Assembly (NCBI RefSeq): GCF_947487515.1 | Contig: NZ_CANKWO010000001.1 | Coordinates: 186,001-250,000, forward strand | From: an uncultured Litoreibacter sp. | GTDB taxonomy: Bacteria; Pseudomonadota; Alphaproteobacteria; Rhodobacterales; Rhodobacteraceae | DNA length: 64,000 nucleotides | Direction: 5' to 3' | In this document: positions 43,251 through 53,274 of the stretch, piece after piece | Layout of the letters: the number at the start of each line of letters is the position of its first letter | Position numbering within the stretch: the stretch's first letter is position 1 | The notes under the pieces: generated by a model | Databases searched by the model: none | Told to the model about the DNA's origin: nothing | The model's input: only the letters and a program-made list of their open reading frames with translations | Translations under genes and position numbers: made by a program

Positions 43251-43382
43251 TCTGCGCATGTTGCGTAGATTTTTGCAATGACGTCCCGTACCGGGGGCGC
43301 GCTGTCCGAGGTGGCCTGAACAGGCCCATGAACGCCGCGAAATGCGGGGCCACAGGACGCGGAAGATAAAAGGGTATGCGAT
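43251..43382 (+). promoter_or_regulatory. Structured rplU leader
   Basis: GTGGCC (43311-43316) can pair with GGCCAC (43348-43353), enclosing a small CCGC/GCGG hairpin (43335-43347). The same GGCC can instead form GGCCTG/CAGGCC (43313-43326). The two stems exclude one another, as in autoregulatory ribosomal-protein leaders. Regulation by L21 is an inference. Confidence 0.4.
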
Positions 43383-44081
43383 ATGTTCGCGGTTCTAAAA
43401 ACCGGCGGCAAGCAGTATAAAGTCGCCTCAGGCGACGTTCTGCGCGTCGAAAAACTGGACGCCGCCGCTGGCGACACAGTTCAATTCAACGAAATCTTGA
43501 TGGTAGGCGGCACTGTAGGTGCTCCTTTGGTCAAAGATGCAGGCGTTCAAGCCGAGATCATCGACCAGATCAAAGGCGTTAAAACGATTAACTTCGTTAA
43601 GCGTCGCCGTAAGCACTCCTCCAAGCGCACCAAGGGCCACCGTCAGCAACTGACGCTCCTGCGGATCACTGACATCCTTGAAAAAGGCGCCGACAAGTCC
43701 GGCGTTAAAGCTGCCATCAATGGTGGCGGTGTGTCTGTTGCTGCTGTTGAAGCTGCGGCTCCTGCACCGAAGAAGAAAGCCAAAGCCGCTGCGAAGCCAG
43801 CTGCGAAAGCTGAAAAAGCCGCTGCTCCTAAGAAAGAAGCTGCACCGAAGAAAGCCGCACCTAAGAAGGCCGCTGCTAAAACTGACGGCGCAGACGATCT
43901 GAAACAGCTGTCGGGCGTTGGCCCTGCGCTGGAGAAGAAACTGCATGAAGCTGGCGTGACCACATTTGCGCAGGTCGCAGCGTGGACGGATGCCGATGTG
44001 GCTGCTATGGATGAGAAACTGTCGTTCAAAGGTCGTATCGAGCGTGAAGGCTGGATCGATCAAGCCAAAAAACTGGCATAA
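43383..44081 (+). CDS. rplU: 50S ribosomal protein L21 with C-terminal helix-hairpin-helix extension
   Basis: Large-subunit ribosomal protein. Residues 1-103 are a normal L21 (MFAVLKTGGKQYKVASGD, then KRRRKHSSKRTKGHRQQL and RITDI). Unusual length of 232 residues comes from an Ala/Lys/Pro-rich linker (about 121-169) and a C-terminal helix-hairpin-helix-like domain at 171-232 (LKQLSGVGPALEKKLHEAG, then a Trp/Ala-rich segment). Such domains bind nucleic acid. Bacterial L21 is usually about 103 residues, but extensions of this kind occur in alphaproteobacteria. rpmA follows 12 bp downstream. Confidence 0.95.
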   Translation: MFAVLKTGGKQYKVASGDVLRVEKLDAAAGDTVQFNEILMVGGTVGAPLVKDAGVQAEIIDQIKGVKTINFVKRRRKHSSKRTKGHRQQLTLLRITDILEKGADKSGVKAAINGGGVSVAAVEAAAPAPKKKAKAAAKPAAKAEKAAAPKKEAAPKKAAPKKAAAKTDGADDLKQLSGVGPALEKKLHEAGVTTFAQVAAWTDADVAAMDEKLSFKGRIEREGWIDQAKKLA

Positions 44082-44093
44082 GGAGACTACGAG

Positions 44094-44363
44094 ATGGCAC
44101 ATAAAAAAGCAGGTGGTTCATCCCGGAACGGTCGCGACTCAGCGGGTCGTCGTCTTGGCGTGAAAAAATATGGCGGCGAAGCTGTCATTCCAGGTAACAT
44201 CATCGTTCGTCAGCGCGGCACTGTTAAGTGGCCTGGCGAAGGCGTCGGCATGGGCAAAGACCACACAATCTTCGCCAAAGTCGAAGGCAACGTGAAGTTC
44301 CATAAAGGCCTGAAAGGTCGCACCTTTGTATCCATCGTCCCGATGGCGGAGGCTGCCGAGTAA
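44094..44363 (+). CDS. rpmA: 50S ribosomal protein L27
   Basis: Small basic ribosomal protein of 89 residues whose N-terminus reaches the peptidyl-transferase centre. It starts [20 protein letters not shown] and has the signature [21 protein letters not shown]. Co-transcribed with rplU; a strong terminator follows. AAGGAGA precedes the ATG. Confidence 0.97.
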   Translation: MAHKKAGGSSRNGRDSAGRRLGVKKYGGEAVIPGNIIVRQRGTVKWPGEGVGMGKDHTIFAKVEGNVKFHKGLKGRTFVSIVPMAEAAE

Positions 44364-44391
44364 CCGAGACCCACAAAGGTTTGAAAATTTG

Positions 44392-44426
44392 AGGGATCGG
44401 TTGAAAAACCGGTCCCTTTTTCTTTT
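44392..44426 (+). terminator. Intrinsic terminator of rplU-rpmA
   Basis: AGGGATCGGTT (44392-44402) pairs with AACCGGTCCCT (44407-44417), one G-T pair, GAAA loop, followed by TTTTTCTTTT. A textbook plus-strand terminator. Confidence 0.9.
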
Positions 44427-44444
44427 GTAACGCAAGGCCAGACC

Positions 44445-45044
44445 ATGAGTGTCGCCGCCGTATCATTCGCAATCTTTGCCGCTTCGCAAGTTGGCACACC
44501 GGGTCCGGCCAATATGGCCTTGCTCGCAACAGGTGCGCGCTACGGGTTGCGACCTGCACTGCCGTTCGTTGCTGGCGTGGCTTTGGGCAAGCAATTGGTG
44601 ATCTGGCCGGTTGGCTTTGGCTTGATGCAACTCGCCACCTCGGCCCCTTGGGTGTTTGAAGCGCTTAAGTGGATTTCCGCTGGCTACATTATTTGGTTGG
44701 CGTGGAGGGTGGCGAACCTGCGTCTTAACACCAATATCAAGGCTTCTGCGCCCGGTTTTATGGCGGGGTTAATAGTTCATCCGCTAAATCCCAAGGCATG
44801 GGCCATGATTACGACCGGTTTTACTGCTTTTACGGACCCCGAAACACCAAGTTTTGAGGCAACCGTTACAATTGCCGCGATACTATTGGGCTTGCAGCTG
44901 ATCTTGCACCCCATTTGGACCTATGGAGGCGAGCGCATAGCGCGTCTTGTGGCGGGAACGCCCGAAGAAAAATATTTGATGTGGATGTTGGCAGCAGCAA
45001 CGGTCGCCAGTGTTCTGTTTGTACTATTTGCGGGAGGCAAATAA
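44445..45044 (+). CDS. LysE-family amino acid exporter
   Basis: Inner-membrane exporter of 199 residues with about five or six transmembrane helices. The N-terminal family motif GTPGPANMALLATGARYG lies near residue 18 and HPLNPKAWAMI near 113. The substrate is probably an amino acid or homoserine lactone derivative but cannot be read from the sequence. Its TAA stop overlaps the next gene's ATG by one base (TAATG). Confidence 0.87.
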   Translation: MSVAAVSFAIFAASQVGTPGPANMALLATGARYGLRPALPFVAGVALGKQLVIWPVGFGLMQLATSAPWVFEALKWISAGYIIWLAWRVANLRLNTNIKASAPGFMAGLIVHPLNPKAWAMITTGFTAFTDPETPSFEATVTIAAILLGLQLILHPIWTYGGERIARLVAGTPEEKYLMWMLAAATVASVLFVLFAGGK

Positions 45045-45580
45045 TGAGTTTTGAAGGTATTTACGCCCAGCCGATCATTGCGGCCGACGGATTTGTTCTG
45101 CGTCCTTTGACGTCCGCAGATGCAGGTCAATTGGGCATGTATGCCGCCGACGAGCGGATCGCCAAAGCCACATCTTCGATTCCGCATCCCTTGCCACCCG
45201 GCACAACCGAGGGGTTCATTGAGCGTTCACTCGCAGATGAGCGTGCGGAGGATGTCTGGGTGATCGACCCCTCTGAGGACAGTTCCCAAGTTCTCGGCGT
45301 CATCGCTTTGACTCGTATGGACCGCGAACAATCCGAAATCGGGTATTGGGTCGCACCACAACTGTGGGGCAATGGCTTGGCGTCAAAGGCCGTAGAAGCC
45401 TTGATTGAGGCCAATCCGCAGGCCTGCCGCACGCTATTTGGCTCGGTGTTTCAAGACAATCCCGCGTCGGCGCGGGTTTTGACCAACGCTGGGTTCGAGT
45501 ATATCGGAGACGCGGAAACCTTCTCCGTTGCCCGTGACGCAACAGTGCCGACTTGGACCTATATTAAGAAGCTGGATTGA
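45044..45580 (+). CDS. GNAT-family N-acetyltransferase
   Basis: Acetyl-CoA-dependent transferase of 178 residues, like RimJ/RimL enzymes (Acetyltransf_3). The fold starts with FVLRPLTSADAGQL and contains the acetyl-CoA loop APQLWGNGLASKAV near residue 108 and the late NPASARVLTNAGFEYIG. Substrate may be a protein N-terminus, an amine or an antibiotic. Coupled by a TAATG overlap to the LysE-type exporter, so the two may handle the same compound. Confidence 0.87.
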   Translation: MSFEGIYAQPIIAADGFVLRPLTSADAGQLGMYAADERIAKATSSIPHPLPPGTTEGFIERSLADERAEDVWVIDPSEDSSQVLGVIALTRMDREQSEIGYWVAPQLWGNGLASKAVEALIEANPQACRTLFGSVFQDNPASARVLTNAGFEYIGDAETFSVARDATVPTWTYIKKLD

Positions 45581-45602
45581 GGGTTGCGGCCTTGTAGGTT
45601 AA

Positions 45603-47779
<2,177 letters not shown>

Positions 47780-47808
47780 CTGACCCTGACCAATAAAGGC
47801 CTGTTCCT

Positions 47809-49074
47809 ATGACCAAAGTTGACAACATCCCCGCCGTCATGACCCAGATCGGGGAGCAAGCGCGCGCCGCCGCAGCCGAGCTGTCTTATGCCAGCGCCGA
47901 GCGCAAACACGCCGCTTTGATAAGTGCTGCCGAGGCCGTTTGGGACAACCGTCACAAGATCATCGAAGCCAACAAGCTGGACATGGAATTCGGGCGCAAC
48001 AAGGGCCTGTCCCCCGCAATGATGGACCGCCTAATGCTGGATGAAGACCGCATCCGCGCCATGCAAAACGGCCTGCGTGCTGTGGCGGAACAGGCCGACC
48101 CTGTCGGCAAGGTGATCACAGAGTGGGATATGGCGTCAGGGCTACAGATCAAAAGAGTGCGCACACCATTGGGGGTCATCGGGGTCATTTATGAAAGCCG
48201 CCCCAATGTAACCGCTGATGCCGGTGCTTTATGCTTGAAAGCCGGAAATGCGGTCATTTTGCGTGGGGGCTCCGAGGGCTTCAACTCCTCGACCGCCATC
48301 CATGAATGCCTTGTGAAAGGTCTACGAGACGCGGGTCTGCCCGAGGCCGCAATCCAGCTTGTTCCCACACGCGACCGCGCGGCGGTGTCGGAAATGCTGA
48401 CCATGACCGACTATATCGACGTGATTGTTCCGCGTGGCGGCAAAGGGTTGGTTGGCCTTGTTCAACGCGAAGCCCGTGTTCCGGTTTTTGCCCATCTCGA
48501 AGGCATCGTGCACATCTATATCGACAAAGACGCCGACCTAGAGAAAACGCTCAATGTTGTGTTGAACGCCAAAACGCGCCGGACGGGGATTTGTGGCGCG
48601 GCGGAATGCTTGCTGATCCACGAAGATGTGGTCGACACCATCGGGCAGGGCGTTATTCGCGCTTTGTTGGAGAAAGGTGTCACAGTGGACGCAGACATGA
48701 AGCTGTCGGGTATTGAGGGCACGCAGCCTGCCAGCCTTGAGCATTGGGGCCGAGAGTTCCTCGACATGGAGATCGCTGCTAAAACGGTCAGCAGCGTGGA
48801 AGACGCGATGGCCCATATTCGCGAATATGGATCGAACCACACCGATTGCATCATGACCGAAAATGACGCCACAGCGGAGCTTTTCCTTAGCCGCTTGGAC
48901 AGTGCCATTTTGATGCATAATGCCTCCACCCAATTTGCCGATGGTGGGGAGTTTGGCATGGGGGCCGAAATCGGCATCGCCACTGGAAAAATGCACGCCC
49001 GTGGCCCTGTCGGCGCAGAGCAGCTGACCTCATTCAAGTATATTGTCAAAGGCGACGGCACCATTCGCGCCTAG
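47809..49074 (+). CDS. proA: Gamma-glutamyl phosphate reductase
   Basis: Reduces gamma-glutamyl phosphate to glutamate semialdehyde with NADPH, second step of proline synthesis. The 421-residue enzyme has the aldehyde-dehydrogenase fold with [36 protein letters not shown] and the catalytic Cys in [13 protein letters not shown]. It ends in [21 protein letters not shown], a family hallmark. It converges with a small gene 1 bp away. Confidence 0.97.
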   Translation: MTKVDNIPAVMTQIGEQARAAAAELSYASAERKHAALISAAEAVWDNRHKIIEANKLDMEFGRNKGLSPAMMDRLMLDEDRIRAMQNGLRAVAEQADPVGKVITEWDMASGLQIKRVRTPLGVIGVIYESRPNVTADAGALCLKAGNAVILRGGSEGFNSSTAIHECLVKGLRDAGLPEAAIQLVPTRDRAAVSEMLTMTDYIDVIVPRGGKGLVGLVQREARVPVFAHLEGIVHIYIDKDADLEKTLNVVLNAKTRRTGICGAAECLLIHEDVVDTIGQGVIRALLEKGVTVDADMKLSGIEGTQPASLEHWGREFLDMEIAAKTVSSVEDAMAHIREYGSNHTDCIMTENDATAELFLSRLDSAILMHNASTQFADGGEFGMGAEIGIATGKMHARGPVGAEQLTSFKYIVKGDGTIRA

Positions 49075-49075
49075 G

Positions 49076-49468
49076 TTAGGAATACGACAGGGGCTCTCGG
49101 TCAAACCACTCAATGCAAAGGTCGGGCGCGGCGAGGCACAGTTCTGCTTTGACGATGTCCGGTCGGGGCAGGCGGCCACTTACCACACGGTAGCAACCGC
49201 GATACCCCAAACCGGCCAATCGCAGCGCCAGTTCAAGCGCGTCACAATCTTGAAACACAAGGGGTGATACAATGAGGCAGGGCTTCAGCTCTTTTATAAC
49301 CAAGTCATTTAAACGCGCGGCTTCAATGAAATACGCCGGCGGAGAATAGGGCAAAATATGAAGCGGCAGTCGTGCAACCTCAACCGGATTGAACCCGATG
49401 GCAAGCGATACATTGTCTAGGGAACACCCCCGACTGCGAACAGAAGAGCGGGTATTGAACTGTTTCAC
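49076..49468 (-). CDS. Hypothetical protein
   Basis: Soluble protein of 130 residues, no signal peptide or membrane helix. It has alternating hydrophobic strands (LVIKELKPCLIVSPLVF) and resembles a small alpha/beta fold; no family is recognised. It is divergent from phoR; a palindrome at 49545-49560 lies between them. Confidence 0.55.
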   Translation of the reverse strand: MKQFNTRSSVRSRGCSLDNVSLAIGFNPVEVARLPLHILPYSPPAYFIEAARLNDLVIKELKPCLIVSPLVFQDCDALELALRLAGLGYRGCYRVVSGRLPRPDIVKAELCLAAPDLCIEWFDREPLSYS

Positions 49469-49544
49469 CGTTTATGTCCGACTGGCATACTCGACCTGCA
49501 AACTTGCTAAAACCTAAAGCTAACAGGGGTCGAAAACCGCGCAA

Positions 49545-49560
49545 GACAGGTTTACCTGTC
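49545..49560. promoter_or_regulatory. Palindromic operator candidate upstream of phoR
   Basis: GACAGGT (49545-49551) and ACCTGTC (49554-49560) form a perfect inverted repeat with a 2-bp centre, about 60 bp before the phoR ATG. A partial second copy (CAGG) follows at 49566. It could serve phoR or the divergent hypothetical gene. Confidence 0.4.
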
Positions 49561-49621
49561 CTCAAACAGGCGCAAGACATAGACCAAACACTCTGACGAG
49601 CGGCACAAAGGCAAAAGGACC

Positions 49622-50647
49622 ATGATGATTGAAGCGCTTCTGAAAGGCATCCCATTGCCGACAATGATCGTGGGAAGCGACCGGATTGTTACGCATACAA
49701 ACGCTGGAATCTCGGAGATTTTCGGGCGCGATCTGGCGGGCGAAAATGTAGTGAACCTAATCCGCCAAGCACAGGCCTCCGCGGCAATCGAAGCCTGCCT
49801 CGACAACGGCCGATCGGGGGCGGCGCGGTTCGTATTATCCAACCATTCCGGCGAACACAGCTTCCAGCTTAGCGCAGGCGCCATCGGAAACGGGCAAGCC
49901 GTGATAAGCTTTGAAGACCAGACCCGCCATGAAGAAGACGATGCTATGCGCCGTGACTTTGTGGCCAATATCAGCCATGAGCTGCGCACACCGCTGACCA
50001 GTCTGATGGGGTTCATCGAAACCCTCCGAGGCCCCGCGCGCGGGGACACTGATGCTCAAGACCGCTTCCTTTCCATTATGGAACGCGAGGCCGAGCGAAT
50101 GAGCCGCATGGTGAGTGATTTGCTCTCTTTGAGCCGTGTGGAAGTGGACGAACGCGTGCGCCCTCGCGATCAGGTGGACATCAGCGGGGTGCTGCGTTCG
50201 GTCATTGCGACTTTGGAAGGGAAGATGTCGGACGCCGACATAACCGTGAACGCCACCAATCTGGAGAACGCCTTCATTGTACAAGGTGACCGTGACCAGC
50301 TGACCCAGCTGTTTTTGAACCTGATAGAGAATGCGATAAAATATGGCGGGACGGGCAAAACCATCCACGTAAGCCTGAGCACCATCGCGCGCGACCAGCC
50401 CCTGCGCCAACCCGCTATAAAGGCGGAGATTCGTGACGAAGGTGCGGGAATCGATCCGCTTCATCTTCCGCGGCTGACAGAGCGTTTTTACCGCGTGGAT
50501 GACCACCGAAACCGCAATCAGGGCGGAACAGGTCTGGGCTTGGCAATTGTGAAGCATATCGTAAAACGGCACAGAGGACGCTTAGAAATCTCTTCTAAAC
50601 AAGAGGTTGGAAGCCAATTCACGGTATTTTTCCCGCAAAAGTCGTGA
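49622..50647 (+). CDS. phoR: Phosphate regulon sensor histidine kinase PhoR (no membrane segment)
   Basis: Histidine kinase of 341 residues that controls PhoB. A PAS domain covers about 5-100, the H-box has His119 (NISHELRTPLTSLMGF), and the HATPase domain has NLIENAIKYG, DEGAGIDP and GGTGLGLAIVKHIV. E. coli PhoR has two N-terminal membrane helices; none is present here, so the protein is cytosolic and may be held near the Pst transporter through PhoU. Two adjacent ATG codons (49622, 49625) precede; AAAGGAC fits either. The gene stands first in the pst-pho cluster. Confidence 0.93.
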   Translation: MMIEALLKGIPLPTMIVGSDRIVTHTNAGISEIFGRDLAGENVVNLIRQAQASAAIEACLDNGRSGAARFVLSNHSGEHSFQLSAGAIGNGQAVISFEDQTRHEEDDAMRRDFVANISHELRTPLTSLMGFIETLRGPARGDTDAQDRFLSIMEREAERMSRMVSDLLSLSRVEVDERVRPRDQVDISGVLRSVIATLEGKMSDADITVNATNLENAFIVQGDRDQLTQLFLNLIENAIKYGGTGKTIHVSLSTIARDQPLRQPAIKAEIRDEGAGIDPLHLPRLTERFYRVDDHRNRNQGGTGLGLAIVKHIVKRHRGRLEISSKQEVGSQFTVFFPQKS

Positions 50648-50670
50648 ACTTTTTACGCCCATATCGCAGG

Positions 50671-50703
50671 TTGTCATGAACTTGTTACAAAAGGTTCACA
50701 AAA
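50671..50703 (+). promoter_or_regulatory. Pho box: three 11-bp direct repeats upstream of pstS
   Basis: TTGTCATGAAC, TTGTTACAAAA and GGTTCACAAAA follow one another at 50671, 50682 and 50693. The first two match the PhoB consensus CTGTCAT-N4-CTGTNAC well. They lie 86-118 bp before the pstS ATG and imply PhoB control of pstSCAB-phoU-phoB under phosphate shortage. Confidence 0.85.
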
Positions 50704-50788
50704 GGTCAGCACGGCGCATTTATTTCGTCGGTCATTCATAGCCACCAAGGGGGTGGACGTGAGATTATGACACTAAAGGAGTGACCGT

Positions 50789-51790
50789 ATGTCGTTCATC
50801 AAAACAGTGGCTTCCGCCGCTATTCTAGCCACCGCAGCTGTGACTGCCGCAGAAGCCCGTGACCAGATCCGCGTCGTCGGCTCATCCACAGTATTTCCCT
50901 TCTCAACAGCTGTTGCAGAACAATTCGGCCGCTCCACTGATTTCCAAACACCGATTGTTGAATCCACCGGCTCCGGCGGCGGTATGAAGTTGTTCTGCGC
51001 AGGTGTTGGCACCGAGCACCCAGACATCACAAATGCGTCGCGCCGCATGAAAGCAAAAGAGTTCAAACTCTGCGCTGACAATGGTGTCACTGAAGTGACT
51101 GAAGCTATCGTAGGGTTTGACGGTATCGTCATCGCCAACGCAAAAGGCGGACCAGAGTTCGCGGTCACACGCACCCAACTTTGGCAAGCTCTCGCAGCGG
51201 AAGGCCCAAAGCCGACCAACTGGTCCGACATTGATCCATCCCTTCCAGTGATCAAAATCGAAGTTCTGGGACCTCCACCGTCCTCGGGCACACGTGACGC
51301 CTTCGAAGAGCTGGTTATGCAAAAAGGCTGTGCCAAAGCAGAAGCTGGCGACAAAGCATATTGCAAGAAAGACGGCTCCCACATCCGCGAAGATGGTGCC
51401 TATATCGAAGCTGGCGAAAACGACAACTTGATCGTGTCGAAATTGGAAGCAAACCCGAATGCGGTTGGCGTATTCGGCTTCTCTTTCCTCGACCAGAACT
51501 CCGACAAGCTGCAAGGCGCGGTAGTTGACGGCGTTCAGCCAACATTCGACAACATCGCAGGTGGCGAGTACCCAGTTTCACGTTCCTTGTACTTCTACAT
51601 CAAGAACGCCCACGTGGGTGTCATCCCTGGCTTGCAAGAGTACGCAAACGAGTTTCTGTCCGAAGATGCCGCCGGTGAAGAAGGATACTTGATCGACAAG
51701 GGCCTGATCCCGCTGCCAGAAGACGAATTCAAAACCATCTCCGGCAATGTGAACTCCTTGACCAAAATGACTGGCAACGAGTGGAACTAA
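50789..51790 (+). CDS. pstS: Phosphate-binding protein PstS
   Basis: Periplasmic high-affinity phosphate receptor of the Pst ABC importer, 333 residues with a signal peptide (1-22, ending AEA). Phosphate-site segments are VVGSSTVFPFS, STGSGGGMKLFC and PSSGTRDAFEELV. It begins the transporter part of the cluster behind a Pho box. A hairpin between pstS and pstC probably keeps PstS more abundant than the membrane subunits. Confidence 0.95.
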   Translation: MSFIKTVASAAILATAAVTAAEARDQIRVVGSSTVFPFSTAVAEQFGRSTDFQTPIVESTGSGGGMKLFCAGVGTEHPDITNASRRMKAKEFKLCADNGVTEVTEAIVGFDGIVIANAKGGPEFAVTRTQLWQALAAEGPKPTNWSDIDPSLPVIKIEVLGPPPSSGTRDAFEELVMQKGCAKAEAGDKAYCKKDGSHIREDGAYIEAGENDNLIVSKLEANPNAVGVFGFSFLDQNSDKLQGAVVDGVQPTFDNIAGGEYPVSRSLYFYIKNAHVGVIPGLQEYANEFLSEDAAGEEGYLIDKGLIPLPEDEFKTISGNVNSLTKMTGNEWN

Positions 51791-51815
51791 GCCCCATGGG
51801 TTAGAAAACAATTGG

Positions 51816-51844
51816 CGAGGGCGATATCACAGATGTCGCCCTCG
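51816..51844 (+). repeat. Intercistronic hairpin between pstS and pstC
   Basis: CGAGGGCGA (51816-51824) pairs with TCGCCCTCG (51836-51844), 11-nt loop, in the 94-bp gap. Without a T tract it more likely protects the pstS message or causes partial termination than full stop. Confidence 0.6.
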
Positions 51845-51884
51845 TTGTACGACGAAAGATCAACAGATACTCCTCGAGGATCGA

Positions 51885-53261
51885 ATGCTAACACTCACAT
51901 TCTTCGCAGTTCTTGCACTTGCATTGGCGTTCTTTCTTGCAGGGCGAAGCCGCGCTCTTTCCATCGTGGGTGGAGAGGTCCGAAACCTCCATTCGCGCCC
52001 GAATTTCCACGGCACATTGGCGCTGCTGCTATCGGCAATTTCCGGCATCACGGTGCTTCTTTTGGTCGGCATGCTTTGGAGCGCTTGGATCGAAAGCAGC
52101 CTTCTTGCCCAGATATCCGCGTCTCATCCCGATTTATCCGCCATTGAAGCGGAATTGGTGCTGTCGGACGCCTATGCCATAGCCAATAGCGGCATTGCCT
52201 CCAAAACCGACGAGCTGCGCATCGCAATGTCACAACAGGTGACCCGCACCAGCGCCTTGCACCAATGGGGCACGATTGCAGCCGCCCTGATCGCCACACT
52301 GATGGCGGGGGCTTGGGCCTTGGGGAAAATTTCCCCCGACTGGCGCGCGCGCAACCGCTCCGAGACCATCATTCGCCGCATCTTGATGCTGACCGCCGTG
52401 ATTGCGGTGCTGACCACCGTCGGCATTGTGATGTCGCTGATCTTTGAGACGATAAACTTCTTCAACAACATCGACTGGCAGATCCACAAGTTCCTTTTCG
52501 GAACCACATGGTCACCGCTTTCAGGTGTGCAGGCCGGAAAACTGGACCCCGATAAAGTTGGCGCAATTCCATTGTTTGCTGGCACCTTGATGATCACCGT
52601 GATTGCAATGCTGGTGGCCGTGCCAATCGGACTTTTGTCAGCGGTCTACCTGTCTGATTTCGCCAGTCCGAAGCTGCGCGCTTGGGCCAAGCCGATGCTG
52701 GAATTGCTGGCGGGTATTCCGACCGTTGTTTACGGCTTTTTCGCCGCCATCACCTTGGCCCCATTCATCCGGAATTCGGGCGAAAGCATTGGCCTGACCA
52801 TCGCGTCAGAGAGTGCGTTGGCGGCGGGCATTGTTATGGGCATCATGATCATTCCGTTCATCTCCTCGCTGTCTGACGACGTGATCAACGCCGTTCCACA
52901 AAGCCTGCGCGACGGCTCCTACGGATTGGGCGCAACCAAGGCCGAGACCATCCGCCAAGTCGTTTTGCCAGCCGCGTTGCCGGGCATTGTATCTGCGGTC
53001 TTGCTGGGTATTTCACGCGCCGTAGGCGAGACGATGATCGTGGTGATGGCTGCAGGGCAGGGGGCCAATTTGACCGCAAACCCGCTGGAGGCCGTGACCA
53101 CAGTGACCGTGCAAATCGTCATGCTGATCACGGGGGACACCGAGGCCTCTACGGCGGCGGGCCCTGCCTTCACACTTGGGTTCACGCTGTTCTGCGTGAC
53201 CTTGCTTATGAACATTGCGGCACAACGCGTCGTGCGCAAATACCGCGAACTCTACGATTAA
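51885..53261 (+). CDS. pstC: Phosphate ABC transporter permease PstC (extended)
   Basis: Inner-membrane subunit of the Pst importer, 458 residues. The conserved permease core starts near residue 227 (PLFAGTLMITVIAMLVAVPIG) and holds the EAA-type loop GSYGLGATKAETIRQVVLPAALPGI. The N-terminal 225 residues contain three or four extra hydrophobic segments (about 1-20, 46-66, 130-150, 175-195) and a periplasmic stretch, absent from the 319-residue E. coli protein. Confidence 0.93.
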   Translation: MLTLTFFAVLALALAFFLAGRSRALSIVGGEVRNLHSRPNFHGTLALLLSAISGITVLLLVGMLWSAWIESSLLAQISASHPDLSAIEAELVLSDAYAIANSGIASKTDELRIAMSQQVTRTSALHQWGTIAAALIATLMAGAWALGKISPDWRARNRSETIIRRILMLTAVIAVLTTVGIVMSLIFETINFFNNIDWQIHKFLFGTTWSPLSGVQAGKLDPDKVGAIPLFAGTLMITVIAMLVAVPIGLLSAVYLSDFASPKLRAWAKPMLELLAGIPTVVYGFFAAITLAPFIRNSGESIGLTIASESALAAGIVMGIMIIPFISSLSDDVINAVPQSLRDGSYGLGATKAETIRQVVLPAALPGIVSAVLLGISRAVGETMIVVMAAGQGANLTANPLEAVTTVTVQIVMLITGDTEASTAAGPAFTLGFTLFCVTLLMNIAAQRVVRKYRELYD

Positions 53262-53274
53262 GGGCTGCTGGCAC

